Shown here: piece by piece, positions 8,298 to 17,329 of the stretch
How the letters are laid out: each line of letters starts with the position of its first letter
Numbering within the stretch: the first letter of the stretch is position 1
Assembly: GCF_000183545.2 (NCBI RefSeq)
Contig: NZ_JH976535.1
Coordinates: forward strand, 1,231,890-1,295,889
Direction: 5' to 3'
Source: Thermaerobacter subterraneus DSM 13965
GTDB lineage: Bacteria; Bacillota; Sulfobacillia; Thermaerobacterales; Thermaerobacteraceae
DNA: 64,000 bases
Translations under genes and position numbers: made by a program
The notes under the pieces: generated by a model
Databases searched by the model: none
What the model was told of the DNA's origin: nothing
What the model saw: the letters and a program-made list of their open reading frames with translations, nothing else

Positions 8298-10193
8298 ATG
8301 GCCAGTGCACCCGCGACCCTGGTTCTGGAGCTGGCTCTGGATCAGGAGACGCCCGTGACCCTGTTCCGGCGGCTGGCCGGCGACGGGCCCGGATTCATCC
8401 TGGAAAGCCTGGGCGGCGGCGAGCGGTCGGGGCGCTATTCGTACGTAGGTGTCCGGCCGGTCCGGGAACTGGTCTGCACCGGCTCGGGGTCGGTGATCTA
8501 TCACCGGGACGAACCCGGCGGTACCGTCCTCGACGTCACGCCCGGTCCGGCCGACCCCTTCGCCGCCCTGCGCCGGTTCGTCCCCCGGCGCCCGGTTGCC
8601 CCCGGCTTCCGCTTCGCGGGCGGCGCCGTGGGATACCTGGGCTACGATGCCGTCCGCTTCCTCGAGCGGCTGCCGGGGCGGCCGCCCGCCGATCCCCTGC
8701 TCCCCGTGGCCCGGTTCATGGAGTGCGCCCTGCTGGCGGTGCTGGATCACCGCACCCACCGGCTCTACCTCATGGCGCCCGTGCTGGACCTTCCCGGGCG
8801 GTCCGAGGAAGAAGCGCGCCGGGCCGCCCGGCGCAGGCTGGAGGAAGCGCTGGCCGCCCTGGAGGCGCCCCTGCCGCCCCGGCCCCTTCTTCGCCTGGAC
8901 GGCGGCGCCGGGGCGCAGGCCATGGTCCCGGCCGGCCTGCACAGCAACATGGCGGCGGGGGACTTCCTCGCGGCGGTGCGCCGGGCCCAGGCGTACATCC
9001 GGGCCGGGGACGTGTTCCAGGTGGTGCTCTCCCGCCGGTTCGAGTTCGCCTGGCCTCCCGCAGCGGGCGCCGGAGACGGGCCGGCGGCGGTCGGGCCCGC
9101 CGGCGCCGGGAGCGCGCCGGCGCCGGGCGTGCCGGCCGGGGACGGGCCTGCCGGCGCTGGGAGTGCGCCGGTGACGGGCGCGCAGGCCCGGGACGGGCGG
9201 GCCGGTGGGGGCACGCCGGCGCCGGGCCTTGCCGGTGCCGCCAGTGCGGTCCCAGAGGATCTCGACCTCTACCGGGCCCTGCGGGTGATCTCGCCCTCCC
9301 CTTACATGTTCTTCCTCCGCTTTGACGGGGAGACCACGCTGCTCGGCGCCTCGCCCGAGCTTCTGGTGCGGGTGGAGGGCCGGCGGGCCCTGACCCGGCC
9401 GCTGGCGGGTACCCGGCCCCGGGGCCGGGGCGAGGAGGACGACCGGGCCCTGGAACGCGAGCTCCTGGCGGATCCCAAGGAGCGGGCCGAGCACACCATG
9501 CTGGTCGATCTGGGCCGCAACGACCTGGGCCGGGTGTGCCGCCCGGGCACCGTGCGGGTCGAGCGGTTCATGGCGGTGGAGCGCTACTCCCACGTGATGC
9601 ACCTGGCCTCCGACGTGGCCGGCGAGCTGGCGGAAGGCCGCGACGCCGTGGACGCCCTGGCCGCCTGCTTCCCCGCCGGTACCCTGACGGGGGCGCCCAA
9701 GGTGCGGGCCATGGAGATCATCGACGAGCTGGAACCCGTCGCCCGCGGTCCCTACGGCGGGGCGGTGGGGTATCTGGGCTACGACGGCGACCTGGACATG
9801 TGCATCGCCATCCGGACCCTGGTGCTCCATGCCGGCCGGGGCTTCCTGCAGGTCGGGGCCGGCGTGGTGGCCGGTTCGCAACCGGAGGGCGAGTGGGCCG
9901 AGACGGAGGCCAAGGCCCGCTCGGGGCTGCGGGCCCTGGCCCTGGCGGCCGCCCTGGGCAAGGCCCCGTCCCGTCTACCGGACGAACCCGGCTCGGCGCC
10001 GGCCGCCGCCCGCGTTGCCGGCGGCCGCCGGGGGCTCGCCGCCGGGGGCCCGGCCGCCGGTTGGGCCCCGGCCGGTGGCTCCGGCCCCATCGCCGAGCCC
10101 GCTGCCCCCGGGCCCGTCGCCGGGGGGGCGGCCGCCGGCCCCGCGGCCGCGGCGGTGGTGGCTGCCGAAGGGGAAGGAGGGGGTCCTGCGTGA
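8298..10193 (+). CDS. trpE: Anthranilate synthase component I
   Basis: Converts chorismate and ammonia (from TrpG) to anthranilate, the first step of tryptophan synthesis. The chorismate-binding domain is clear: PYMFFLRF, LLGASPELLVRV, RPLAGTRPRG, HTMLVDLGRNDLGR and FPAGTLTGAPKVRAMEIIDELE. At 631 residues it is well above the usual 490-520. The excess is a Gly/Ala/Pro-rich insertion at about residues 254-319, partly made of 17-residue tandem repeats, and an Ala/Gly/Pro tail after about residue 557. ATG 8298 follows GGGAGAGGAGA. First gene of the trp operon, with a GTGA overlap to trpG; controlled by the T-box leader. Confidence 0.96.
   Translation: MASAPATLVLELALDQETPVTLFRRLAGDGPGFILESLGGGERSGRYSYVGVRPVRELVCTGSGSVIYHRDEPGGTVLDVTPGPADPFAALRRFVPRRPVAPGFRFAGGAVGYLGYDAVRFLERLPGRPPADPLLPVARFMECALLAVLDHRTHRLYLMAPVLDLPGRSEEEARRAARRRLEEALAALEAPLPPRPLLRLDGGAGAQAMVPAGLHSNMAAGDFLAAVRRAQAYIRAGDVFQVVLSRRFEFAWPPAAGAGDGPAAVGPAGAGSAPAPGVPAGDGPAGAGSAPVTGAQARDGRAGGGTPAPGLAGAASAVPEDLDLYRALRVISPSPYMFFLRFDGETTLLGASPELLVRVEGRRALTRPLAGTRPRGRGEEDDRALERELLADPKERAEHTMLVDLGRNDLGRVCRPGTVRVERFMAVERYSHVMHLASDVAGELAEGRDAVDALAACFPAGTLTGAPKVRAMEIIDELEPVARGPYGGAVGYLGYDGDLDMCIAIRTLVLHAGRGFLQVGAGVVAGSQPEGEWAETEAKARSGLRALALAAALGKAPSRLPDEPGSAPAAARVAGGRRGLAAGGPAAGWAPAGGSGPIAEPAAPGPVAGGAAAGPAAAAVVAAEGEGGGPA
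9099..9240 (+). repeat. 51-bp imperfect tandem repeat inside trpE
   Basis: Two full copies (9099-9149 and 9150-9200) and a partial third of a 51-bp unit encode 17-residue blocks such as AGAGSAPAPGVPAGDGP. The period is a multiple of three, so the frame is kept. They lie within the low-complexity insertion that separates the N-terminal part from the PYMFF motif. Confidence 0.8.
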
Positions 10194-10906
10194 GCCTGCG
10201 GGTGCTGGTGATCGACAACTACGACTCCTTCACCTACAACCTGGTCCAGCTGCTGGCCGAGCTGGGCGCCCAGGTGGAGGTCTTCCGCAACGACGCCATC
10301 GACGGGGAGGGAGTGGAGGCCCGGGATCCCGATGCGGTAGTCCTTTCCCCGGGACCCTGCACCCCCCGCGAGGCCGGCTGCTCCATGGAGGTGGTGCGCC
10401 GGCTGGACGCCCGCCGCCCCCTGCTGGGGGTATGCCTGGGGCACCAGGCTATCGCCGCCGCCCTGGGGGGCAGGGTGGTGCGGGGCCCCGAGCCCGTCCA
10501 CGGCATGGCGTCGGCGGTTTTCCATGACGGCACGGGACTGCTGGCGGGCCTGCCCTCGCCCCTGGAGGCCGGCCGGTACCACTCGCTGGTGGTCGACCCT
10601 GCCAGCCTGCCCCCCGAGCTGGAGGCCTGCGCCTGGACTGCCGACGGCCTGATCATGGGCCTGCGGCACCGGCACCGGCCGGTCTACGGCCTGCAGTTCC
10701 ATCCCGAGTCGGTGCTGACGCCCCGGGGCCGGGACATGCTCGAGCAGTTCCTCGCCATTGCCGGCCGGTTCCAGGCCGAGCGCCGCCGGGTCCAGTCCCG
10801 GCCCGCGCCGTCCGGGCACCAGGGCCGCCCGGCGGCGGTGCCGGCCGCCGCGGGCCCGCAGGCAGTGCCGGCCGGTTCGTCCCCACGGGTGGAGGAGGGG
10901 TCCTGA
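10190..10906 (+). CDS. trpG: Anthranilate synthase component II (glutamine amidotransferase)
   Basis: Supplies ammonia from glutamine to TrpE. Class I amidotransferase with the nucleophile Cys in GVCLGHQAIAAALGG (about residue 81) and the His/Glu pair in LQFHPESVLTPRG. The N-terminal VLVIDNYDSFTYNLVQ is typical. The 238-residue protein carries a roughly 40-residue Pro/Ala/Gly tail beyond the family's usual end. The GTG start overlaps the trpE stop as GTGA, with GGAAGGAGG upstream, indicating translational coupling. PabA function is possible, as in B. subtilis, where one protein serves both pathways. Confidence 0.95.
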   Translation: MSLRVLVIDNYDSFTYNLVQLLAELGAQVEVFRNDAIDGEGVEARDPDAVVLSPGPCTPREAGCSMEVVRRLDARRPLLGVCLGHQAIAAALGGRVVRGPEPVHGMASAVFHDGTGLLAGLPSPLEAGRYHSLVVDPASLPPELEACAWTADGLIMGLRHRHRPVYGLQFHPESVLTPRGRDMLEQFLAIAGRFQAERRRVQSRPAPSGHQGRPAAVPAAAGPQAVPAGSSPRVEEGS

Positions 10907-11962
10907 ATGGAGAGCAACGCCCTGCAGGCGGCCCTGGCCCGGGTGCTCTCGGGCCGCGACCTGACGGCCGCCGAGGCCGAAGCGGCCATGGACGTCATCA
11001 TGTCCGGGGCGGCCACCCCGGCCCAGGTGGCCGGCTATCTGGTGGCCCTGCGCATGAAGGGGGAGACGCCGGCAGAGATCGCCGGTTCGGCCCGGGCGAT
11101 GCGGCGCCACGCCACCCCGGTGCCCACCCGGCGCCAGGGGGTGATGGACACCTGCGGCACCGGGGGCGACGGCCGCCACACCTTCAACATCTCCACCCTG
11201 GCGGCCATCGTGGCGGCGGCCGCGGGGGTGCCGGTGGCCAAGCACGGCAACCGGTCCGTTTCCAGCCGCTGCGGCAGCGCCGACGTGCTGGAGGCCCTGG
11301 GCGTGCCCCTGGACCTGGAGCCGGCGGCCCTGGGCCGCTGCCTGGACGAGGTGGGCATCGCCTTCCTCTTCGCACCCCGGCTCCACGGGGCCATGCGCCA
11401 TGCCGCCGGCCCCCGCCGGGAGCTGGGGATCCGGACCATCTTCAACCTGCTGGGCCCGCTGACCAACCCGGCCGGAGCCCGCTACCAGCTGCTGGGCGTC
11501 TACGCCGCCGAGCTGGTGGAGCCGGTGGCCCGGGTGCTGGCCGAGCTGGGGGTGGAACGGGCCCTGGTGGTCCACGGGGCGCCGGGCCTCGACGAGATGT
11601 CCGTTTGCGGTCCCACCCTGGTGGGCCGGGTGGACGGCGACCAGGTCACCCTCACGACGGTGGAACCGGCCGCCGCCGGGCTACCGGTGTATCCCCTCGA
11701 GGCCATTGCCGGCGGCGATCCCGCCCGCAACGCGGCCATCGCCCGCCAGGTCTTGGAGGGGCGCCGGGGGCCGTACCGCGACGCCGTCATTTTCAACGCC
11801 GCCGGCGCCCTTCTGGCCGCCGGCCGGGTGGGCGACCTGCGGGAAGGGGTGGCCGAGGCGGCCCGGCTCCTGGACAGCGGTGCGGCGGCCGCCAAGCTGG
11901 AGGAGTGGGTGCGCCTGGCCCAGGCGCTGGCCCCCCGGCCAGCCGGGGAGGTGGCGGGATGA
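10907..11962 (+). CDS. trpD: Anthranilate phosphoribosyltransferase
   Basis: Transfers phosphoribose from PRPP to anthranilate, second step of tryptophan synthesis. The 351-residue protein shows the PRPP/anthranilate loop MDTCGTGGDGRHTFNISTLAA, KHGNRSVSSRCGSADVLEALG, and FNLLGPLTNPAGA. Length is normal and there is no large insertion, unlike trpE and trpF. ATG follows the trpG stop directly, with GAGGAGGGG upstream, and the stop overlaps trpC as ATGA. Confidence 0.97.
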   Translation: MESNALQAALARVLSGRDLTAAEAEAAMDVIMSGAATPAQVAGYLVALRMKGETPAEIAGSARAMRRHATPVPTRRQGVMDTCGTGGDGRHTFNISTLAAIVAAAAGVPVAKHGNRSVSSRCGSADVLEALGVPLDLEPAALGRCLDEVGIAFLFAPRLHGAMRHAAGPRRELGIRTIFNLLGPLTNPAGARYQLLGVYAAELVEPVARVLAELGVERALVVHGAPGLDEMSVCGPTLVGRVDGDQVTLTTVEPAAAGLPVYPLEAIAGGDPARNAAIARQVLEGRRGPYRDAVIFNAAGALLAAGRVGDLREGVAEAARLLDSGAAAAKLEEWVRLAQALAPRPAGEVAG

Positions 11963-12801
11963 CCCAGGGCGCCCTGGCGGGCCGGCTGGCCGCCATCGTG
12001 GCCAGCGTGGAGCGGCGCCTGGCGGAGCGGCAGGCCCGGCGGCCCGAGGCCGTCCTGGAGCGGGCGGTGGAAGAGGTATTAGCCCGGGAACCCCGCCGCA
12101 GCCTGGCTGCGGCCCTGGCCGGAGGGCGCCGGCGGCCGGTGCCGGCGGTGATCGCCGAGATCAAGCGGGCCTCGCCGGCGGCCGGGCGCCTGGCAGGCGC
12201 CGGCGGCGGGAGCTTCGACCCCGAGGGGCAAGCCCGCGCCTACGTGGAAGGCGGTGCGGCGGCGCTCAGCGTGGTGACCGAACCGGATCACTTCCAGGGC
12301 GATGTGGCGGATCTCGGGCGGGTGCGGCCCCTGGGGCTGCCGGTGCTGCGCAAGGATTTCATCGTCAGTCGGTACCAGCTTCTGGAGTCCGTGCTGGCCG
12401 GGGCCGACGCCGTGCTGCTCATCGCCCGCATCGTGCCGCCCCGGTTGCTGGCCCGGCTGGTGCGGGCGGCTGAAGAGGCGGGCCTTGAGCCCTTCGTCGA
12501 GGTCAACGACCGCCGGGACGTGGAGGCGGCCGTCGCCGCGGGGGCGCGGCTGATCGGCGTGAACCACCGGGACCTGGACACCTTCACCCTCGACCCCGGG
12601 CGGTTTGCGGAACTGGTGCCCCTCCTGCCGGAGGAAGCCATCCGGGTGGCCGCCAGCGGCATCGCCACCCCGCAGCGGGCCCGGGAGCTGCACGCCCTGG
12701 GAGCCGACGCCGTGCTGGTGGGCGAGGCGCTGATGCGCAGCGGGCATCCGGCCGGGTGGCTTCGCCAGCTGGCGGCGGGCGCAGGGGGTGGGGCTCCGTG
12801 A
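11959..12801 (+). CDS. trpC: Indole-3-glycerol phosphate synthase
   Basis: Closes the indole ring from carboxyphenylamino-deoxyribulose phosphate. TIM-barrel motifs are present: VIAEIKRASPAAG, FDPEGQARAYVEGGAAALSVVTEP, PVLRKDFIVSRYQL, GVNHRDLDTF and ASGIATPQRA, including the catalytic Lys of the IKRASP and LRKDF strands. 280 residues, close to family length, with a short extra Gly/Ala stretch before FDPEGQ. The start is the ATG of the ATGA overlap with trpD. Confidence 0.97.
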   Translation: MTQGALAGRLAAIVASVERRLAERQARRPEAVLERAVEEVLAREPRRSLAAALAGGRRRPVPAVIAEIKRASPAAGRLAGAGGGSFDPEGQARAYVEGGAAALSVVTEPDHFQGDVADLGRVRPLGLPVLRKDFIVSRYQLLESVLAGADAVLLIARIVPPRLLARLVRAAEEAGLEPFVEVNDRRDVEAAVAAGARLIGVNHRDLDTFTLDPGRFAELVPLLPEEAIRVAASGIATPQRARELHALGADAVLVGEALMRSGHPAGWLRQLAAGAGGGAP

Positions 12802-13057
12802 GCCGCGGTGGCGGCGGCTTCTATCCGAAGGGCGCCCGGGACCGTTGGCTGGAGGCGAAACCGGTCCGGTCGCGCCCACCGGTCCCAGGCTGGTCGCGGG
12901 GTGCGGCACCCGTCCGGCCCCGGGATCCGGTGCCGGACGGGCTGTCGGACGGGCTGCGGAACCTCGCATGGGGCCGGTCGCGGGACCCGGTGCTGAGCCG
13001 GTGGCCCGGCGCGGCGGCGAACTGCACCCCGAAGGTGCTGCCGGGAGGCGGGGAGCG

Positions 13058-14008
13058 GTGAGCACGGCCGGTCTCTGGATCAAGATCTGCGGCCTGCGGG
13101 ATGCGGCCACCGCCCGGGCGGCCCTGCAGGCGGGCGCCGACGCCCTGGGCTTCGTCTTTGCTCCGAGCCCCCGGCAGGTCGACCCGGCCACCGTGGCGCG
13201 CATCGTAGCCGGGCTACCGCGGGAACTGCCGCTGGAGAGGGGACCGGCGGGGGCCGGCAGGGCCGGTTCCGCCGGCGATTTCGGACCGCGCCCTGCCCTG
13301 GTGGGCGTGTTCGTCAATGCCTCGCTGGCCGAGATCCTGGTCGTCGCTCGCCAGGCGGGGCTGACCCACGTTCAGCTCCACGGCGACGAGCCGGAGGACC
13401 TGGTGGCTGCCCTCCAGGCCGAGGGGCTGCGGGTGATCCGGGCGGTGGCGGCGGCGGCCAGGGGTGCTGCGGGCGGGACCGCCGCGGCCGCGGGCCGCGG
13501 TGCAGCCGTGGCCCATGGCACGGTAGCGGCCGCCAGCGAAGCCACGGGCACCTGCAGCCAAGACGACCCCGGCGAAACTGCGGGGACCGGCGGGGCAGGG
13601 CACTCCAGCGCAGCGGCGACCACGGCCGGGGAAGGGGAGTCCCCCGAGCTCCAGCAGGCCCTGGTCACCCGGGCCGACCGCGTGCTGCTGGATGCGGCGC
13701 TGCCCGGCCAGCGCGGGGGAACGGGGCAGCGGGCCGACTGGGCGGCAGCCGCCTGGCTGGCCCGCCGGCGGCCGCTGATCCTGGCCGGGGGGCTCAATCC
13801 CGAGAACGTGGCCGAGGCGGTGCGGGCTGTGCGCCCCTGGGGCGTCGACGTCTCCAGCGGGGTCGAACGGGCCCGCGGGGTCAAGGACCCTGAGCGGATC
13901 GCCCGCTTCATCGCCGCCGCCCGGGCGGCGGTCGGCGGCGGTCCCGAGCCGGTCCGGGAGAAGCCGCCGGCAAGCCATGCGGACAAGCGATGGGCGGGCT
14001 TGAGATAG
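13058..14008 (+). CDS. trpF: Phosphoribosylanthranilate isomerase
   Basis: Amadori isomerase of the tryptophan pathway. Core motifs: IKICGLRDAATARAALQAGADALGFVF, VGVFVNASLAEI, HVQLHGDE, LAGGLNPENV and GVDVSSGVE. An Ala/Gly/Thr-rich insertion of about 70 residues (roughly 130-203) splits the barrel between the LRVIRAV and DRVLLDAAL strands, so the protein reaches 316 residues instead of about 210. GTG 13058 follows GGGAGGCGGGGAG. The frame stays open upstream to GTG 12788, inside the end of trpC, so a 90-residue N-terminal extension cannot be excluded. This is the largest gap (256 bases) in the front part of the operon. Confidence 0.92.
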   Translation: MSTAGLWIKICGLRDAATARAALQAGADALGFVFAPSPRQVDPATVARIVAGLPRELPLERGPAGAGRAGSAGDFGPRPALVGVFVNASLAEILVVARQAGLTHVQLHGDEPEDLVAALQAEGLRVIRAVAAAARGAAGGTAAAAGRGAAVAHGTVAAASEATGTCSQDDPGETAGTGGAGHSSAAATTAGEGESPELQQALVTRADRVLLDAALPGQRGGTGQRADWAAAAWLARRRPLILAGGLNPENVAEAVRAVRPWGVDVSSGVERARGVKDPERIARFIAAARAAVGGGPEPVREKPPASHADKRWAGLR

Positions 14009-14143
14009 GACGGGACCGTAACCCAGATAGGAAGGGACCGGGGCGGTGAGCGCCGCCTGGAGCAGCGGCAGCGACCACCATCGCCGGCATGCCGGGAAGG
14101 AAACCATCGCCAGCGAGCAGGGCAGGAAAAGAGGGAGAGAGCG

Positions 14144-15643
14144 ATGCACCACCACGCAGCCCAGGGGGCGGCGGCTCCGGGCGGGTCGGGGACGGGGCCC
14201 GACGCCCGGGGCTACTTCGGGCCCTTCGGGGGCCGGTTCGTCCCGGAGACGGTGATCCCCGCCCTGGAAGAACTGGAGCAGGCCTATGGGGAGGCCGCGG
14301 CGGACCCGGCCTTCCGGGCGGAGCTGGAGGGCTACCTGGCGGAGTTCTGCGGCCGGCCCACGCCCCTCTACCGGGCGGACCGGCTGGCGGCCGCCTGCGG
14401 CAACCCGGGGGTGCGGGTCTACCTGAAGCGGGAAGACCTGAATCACACCGGGGCCCACAAGATCAACAACGCTCTGGGCCAGGCGCTGCTGGCCCGGCGT
14501 ATGGGCAAGCGGCGGGTGATCGCCGAGACGGGGGCAGGGCAGCACGGCGTGGCCACGGCCACGGCGGCGGCGGTGCTGGGGCTGGAGTGCGAGGTCTTCA
14601 TGGGCGCCGAGGACATGCGCCGCCAGCAGCTGAACGTCTTCCGCATGGAGCTGCTGGGTGCCCGGGTCCGGCCGGTGACCTCGGGAACGGCCACCCTCAA
14701 AGATGCCACCAACGAGGCCATCCGCCACTGGGTGACCCACGTGCGGGACACCCACTACATCATCGGGTCGGTGGTGGGTCCCCACCCCTATCCCCGCATG
14801 GTTCGGGATTTCCAGTCGGTGATCGGGCGGGAGGCCCGGGCGCAGGTCCTGGAGAAGGAGGGGCGCCTGCCCGACGTGCTGGTGGCCTGCGTGGGCGGGG
14901 GCAGCAACGCCATGGGCCTGTTCTACCCCTTTGTGGACGACGCGGGGGTGGCCATGATCGGGGTGGAGGCGGCGGGAGAGGGCCTGGAGACGGGGCGCCA
15001 CGCGGCCTCCCTGACGGCCGGGCGGCCGGGGATCCTCCACGGGGCCCTGAGCTACCTCTTGCAGGACGAGGACGGCCAGGTGCAGCCGGCCCACTCCGTC
15101 TCCGCCGGCCTGGACTACCCCGGCGTCGGGCCCGAACACGCCTACCTCAAGGCCAGCGGCCGGGCCCGGTACGAGGCGGTGACGGACGAGGAGGCGCTGG
15201 AAGCCTTCGAGTTGCTCTGCCGGACGGAGGGAATCGTCCCGGCGCTGGAGAGCGCCCATGCCATCGCCTACCTGCGGCGCCTGCTGCCCCAGCTGCCGGC
15301 GGGCAGCGTCGTGGTGGTCAGCCTGTCGGGGCGGGGCGACAAGGACGTGGCGGAGGTGGCGCGGCTGCGGGGCCGCGCCGGCCGGGGCGTGAACCGGAGC
15401 GCTCCCGGCGGCAACCCGAGCCACGACGCCGGCCGCCCCATGCTTGGCAACCCAGCGGAAGCCGGGATCACGGCGGGACCTGTGGGGCGGGGGATGCCCG
15501 CAGCGGCGCCGGTGGCTGCCGCGGCCGGAGCGCCCGCGGCGGCGGCCGGGGCCGCGGGCCCCATGGCGCCAGCAGCGGCTTGCGGGACCACGGGCCCCGC
15601 GGGGTCCCGGGGAAAGGAGGAGAGCCGGTGGATCCAGCGGTAG
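14144..15643 (+). CDS. trpB: Tryptophan synthase beta chain
   Basis: PLP enzyme that joins indole and serine to tryptophan. The PLP lysine lies in [18 protein letters not shown] (about residue 106); other motifs are [22 protein letters not shown], and the phosphate-binding [10 protein letters not shown]. The sequence begins [15 protein letters not shown] after a short Gly/Ala leader, typical of the TrpB1 branch. 499 residues; the catalytic fold ends near 408 and the remaining 90 residues are an Ala/Gly/Pro tail. ATG follows GAGAGAG. The 3' end overlaps trpA by 16 bases. Confidence 0.96.
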   Translation: MHHHAAQGAAAPGGSGTGPDARGYFGPFGGRFVPETVIPALEELEQAYGEAAADPAFRAELEGYLAEFCGRPTPLYRADRLAAACGNPGVRVYLKREDLNHTGAHKINNALGQALLARRMGKRRVIAETGAGQHGVATATAAAVLGLECEVFMGAEDMRRQQLNVFRMELLGARVRPVTSGTATLKDATNEAIRHWVTHVRDTHYIIGSVVGPHPYPRMVRDFQSVIGREARAQVLEKEGRLPDVLVACVGGGSNAMGLFYPFVDDAGVAMIGVEAAGEGLETGRHAASLTAGRPGILHGALSYLLQDEDGQVQPAHSVSAGLDYPGVGPEHAYLKASGRARYEAVTDEEALEAFELLCRTEGIVPALESAHAIAYLRRLLPQLPAGSVVVVSLSGRGDKDVAEVARLRGRAGRGVNRSAPGGNPSHDAGRPMLGNPAEAGITAGPVGRGMPAAAPVAAAAGAPAAAAGAAGPMAPAAACGTTGPAGSRGKEESRWIQR

Positions 15644-16566
15644 CGGGTGGGGCAGTAGCTGGTGAAGCGGCGGCCGGTGGGGTGGCGGCCGGTGGGGTGG
15701 AGGCCGGCGCGGAGGTGCCCGAGCCGGTCAACCGCCTGGACGCCGCTCTGGCCCGGGCCCGCTCCGAGGGGCGGGCGGCGCTGATCGTGTACGTCACCGC
15801 TGGGCACCCCGACCTGGCGGTCACCCGGCAACTGGTGCCCGCGCTGTTCGCCGCGGGCGCCGACGTGGTGGAGGTGGGGATGCCCTTTTCCGATCCCCTG
15901 GCCGACGGGCCCACCATCCAGCAGTCGACCCAGAAGGCCCTGGCCCGCGGGGTGCGGCTGGCGGGGGTCCTGGATCTGGTGCGGGACCTGCGGGTCCAGG
16001 GCGTGGACGGGGCCCTGGTGCTGCTGACCTACGCCAACCCCCTCTTGGCCCGCGGCCTGCTGGATGACCCCAGCCCCCTGGCCGCCGCCGGCCTGGACGG
16101 GGTGATCGTCCCCGACCTGCCCATGGTGGAGCGGGGCCGGGCCGAGGCCGCCTTCCGGGCGGCCGGTCTGCACCTGATCCCCATGGTGGCGCCCACCAGC
16201 TCGCCCGAGCATGTGCGGCGGGCCGCGGCCGGGCGGGGCGGGTTCGTCTACTGCGTCTCGGTGACGGGGGTGACGGGGGCGCGGAAGAACCTGCCCGACG
16301 AGCTACCCGCGTGGCTCGACCGTATCCGGGCGGCGGGGCCGCGGCCGGTGGCCATCGGCTTTGGCGTCTCGGGGCCGGAGCAGGCCCGGGCCCTGGCCGC
16401 CCATGCCGACGGCGTCATCGTGGGCTCCGCCCTGGTGGAGCGGATCGAGGAGGCGGCCCGGGATGGCTCGTCCACAGACGAACAGGCGAGGGTCCGCGCG
16501 GTGGTGGATGCGGCGACCGCCTTCGTGACGGCCCTCCGGCAGGCTCTGACGGGGAACCGGCCTTGA
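15628..16566 (+). CDS. trpA: Tryptophan synthase alpha chain
   Basis: Cleaves indole-3-glycerol phosphate and channels indole to TrpB. Motifs: [31 protein letters not shown] (catalytic Glu and Asp region), [17 protein letters not shown] and [12 protein letters not shown]. The GTG 15628 start is backed by GGAAAGGAGG 7 bases upstream and gives 312 residues, including a 30-residue Gly/Ala/Val leader before [10 protein letters not shown]. It is the last trp gene; no clear terminator with a T run is visible after it. Confidence 0.95.
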   Translation: MDPAVAGGAVAGEAAAGGVAAGGVEAGAEVPEPVNRLDAALARARSEGRAALIVYVTAGHPDLAVTRQLVPALFAAGADVVEVGMPFSDPLADGPTIQQSTQKALARGVRLAGVLDLVRDLRVQGVDGALVLLTYANPLLARGLLDDPSPLAAAGLDGVIVPDLPMVERGRAEAAFRAAGLHLIPMVAPTSSPEHVRRAAAGRGGFVYCVSVTGVTGARKNLPDELPAWLDRIRAAGPRPVAIGFGVSGPEQARALAAHADGVIVGSALVERIEEAARDGSSTDEQARVRAVVDAATAFVTALRQALTGNRP

Positions 16567-16794
16567 CGAGGGCGGGACCGGACGCCGGGCGGCAGCCCAA
16601 CCGCACCGTACCTTCCCTGCTGGCAGAGGTCCGGATCCGGCTGGGGCTGCCGCCCGCCACCAGCGGATGGGCCTGCTGCGGGGGATGAAAGGCGGGTTCG
16701 CCGGAGGATCACCGGTTTGCCGGGCAGCGCTGGGCCAAGGGCAAGCCGGTCGTGGGGCCCGCGACGAGGGGCACGGGGGTGGGGGAACGGCCGG

Positions 16795-17160
16795 CTAGCC
16801 CTTGCCCCCGCCCTCGGGTTCGATGATGGCCGTCTCCCAGGCCTCGGGATCCTCGATCAGCGACTGGGCCACCCGGTGGAGGACGTGGCCCAGCTCCGTC
16901 CAGCGGTCGGCGGCGTTCTTCCCCAGGGGAAAGACGGAGGCGTTGCCCTCCCGGTCCCAGCTGACCAGCACCGACGCCGTCTCCCCCGAGGGCGGCGACG
17001 GCAGGGCATACCCCGCCCCGCGCAGCAGCGACAGCACGATGCCGAACCAGAGGGTGGCGCTGACCGGTCGCAGGGTGCCCTGGGTGGGGGTGCGGGAGGC
17101 GCCGGGAATGTACCCGTAATGCCAGGTGGTGCTGGCCGGGTCGAACATCAGCACGTGCAC
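16795..17160 (-). CDS. Small protein of unknown function
   Basis: Not recognised. The 121-residue product begins VHVLMFDPASTTWHYGY and contains a moderately hydrophobic stretch (about residues 35-52, TLWFGIVLSLLRGAGYAL) and an acidic C-terminal half ending in AWETAIIEPEGGGKG. GTG 17160 is chosen because GGGGAGGG lies 8 bases upstream and earlier sequence in the same frame is low-complexity. It lies 169 bases downstream of the DUF4097 gene on the same strand and could be cotranscribed with it. Mixed residue composition argues that it is real rather than a GC-rich accidental frame. Confidence 0.55.
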   Translation of the reverse strand: MHVLMFDPASTTWHYGYIPGASRTPTQGTLRPVSATLWFGIVLSLLRGAGYALPSPPSGETASVLVSWDREGNASVFPLGKNAADRWTELGHVLHRVAQSLIEDPEAWETAIIEPEGGGKG

Positions 17161-17329
17161 GGGACGAACCCTCCCCGGCGCCCCACCCTCCGCAGGGGTG
17201 GCCCGCTCCCGTGGTGGGGCGCCGGTTCCAAGGTGCCCACGGCTTTCCAGGACTATGCATGGCGCAGGCCGCCGGGCAGGGGCGCGGGGGGTGTCCTGAA
17301 CCGGCAGGCGGCCGGAGGCGGCCGGGCCG

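Noticed and set aside
9099-9240. Recombination attachment site or mobile element in trpE
   Set aside because: The repeats are tandem, in frame and without inverted termini or a transposase gene; they behave like a coding minisatellite.
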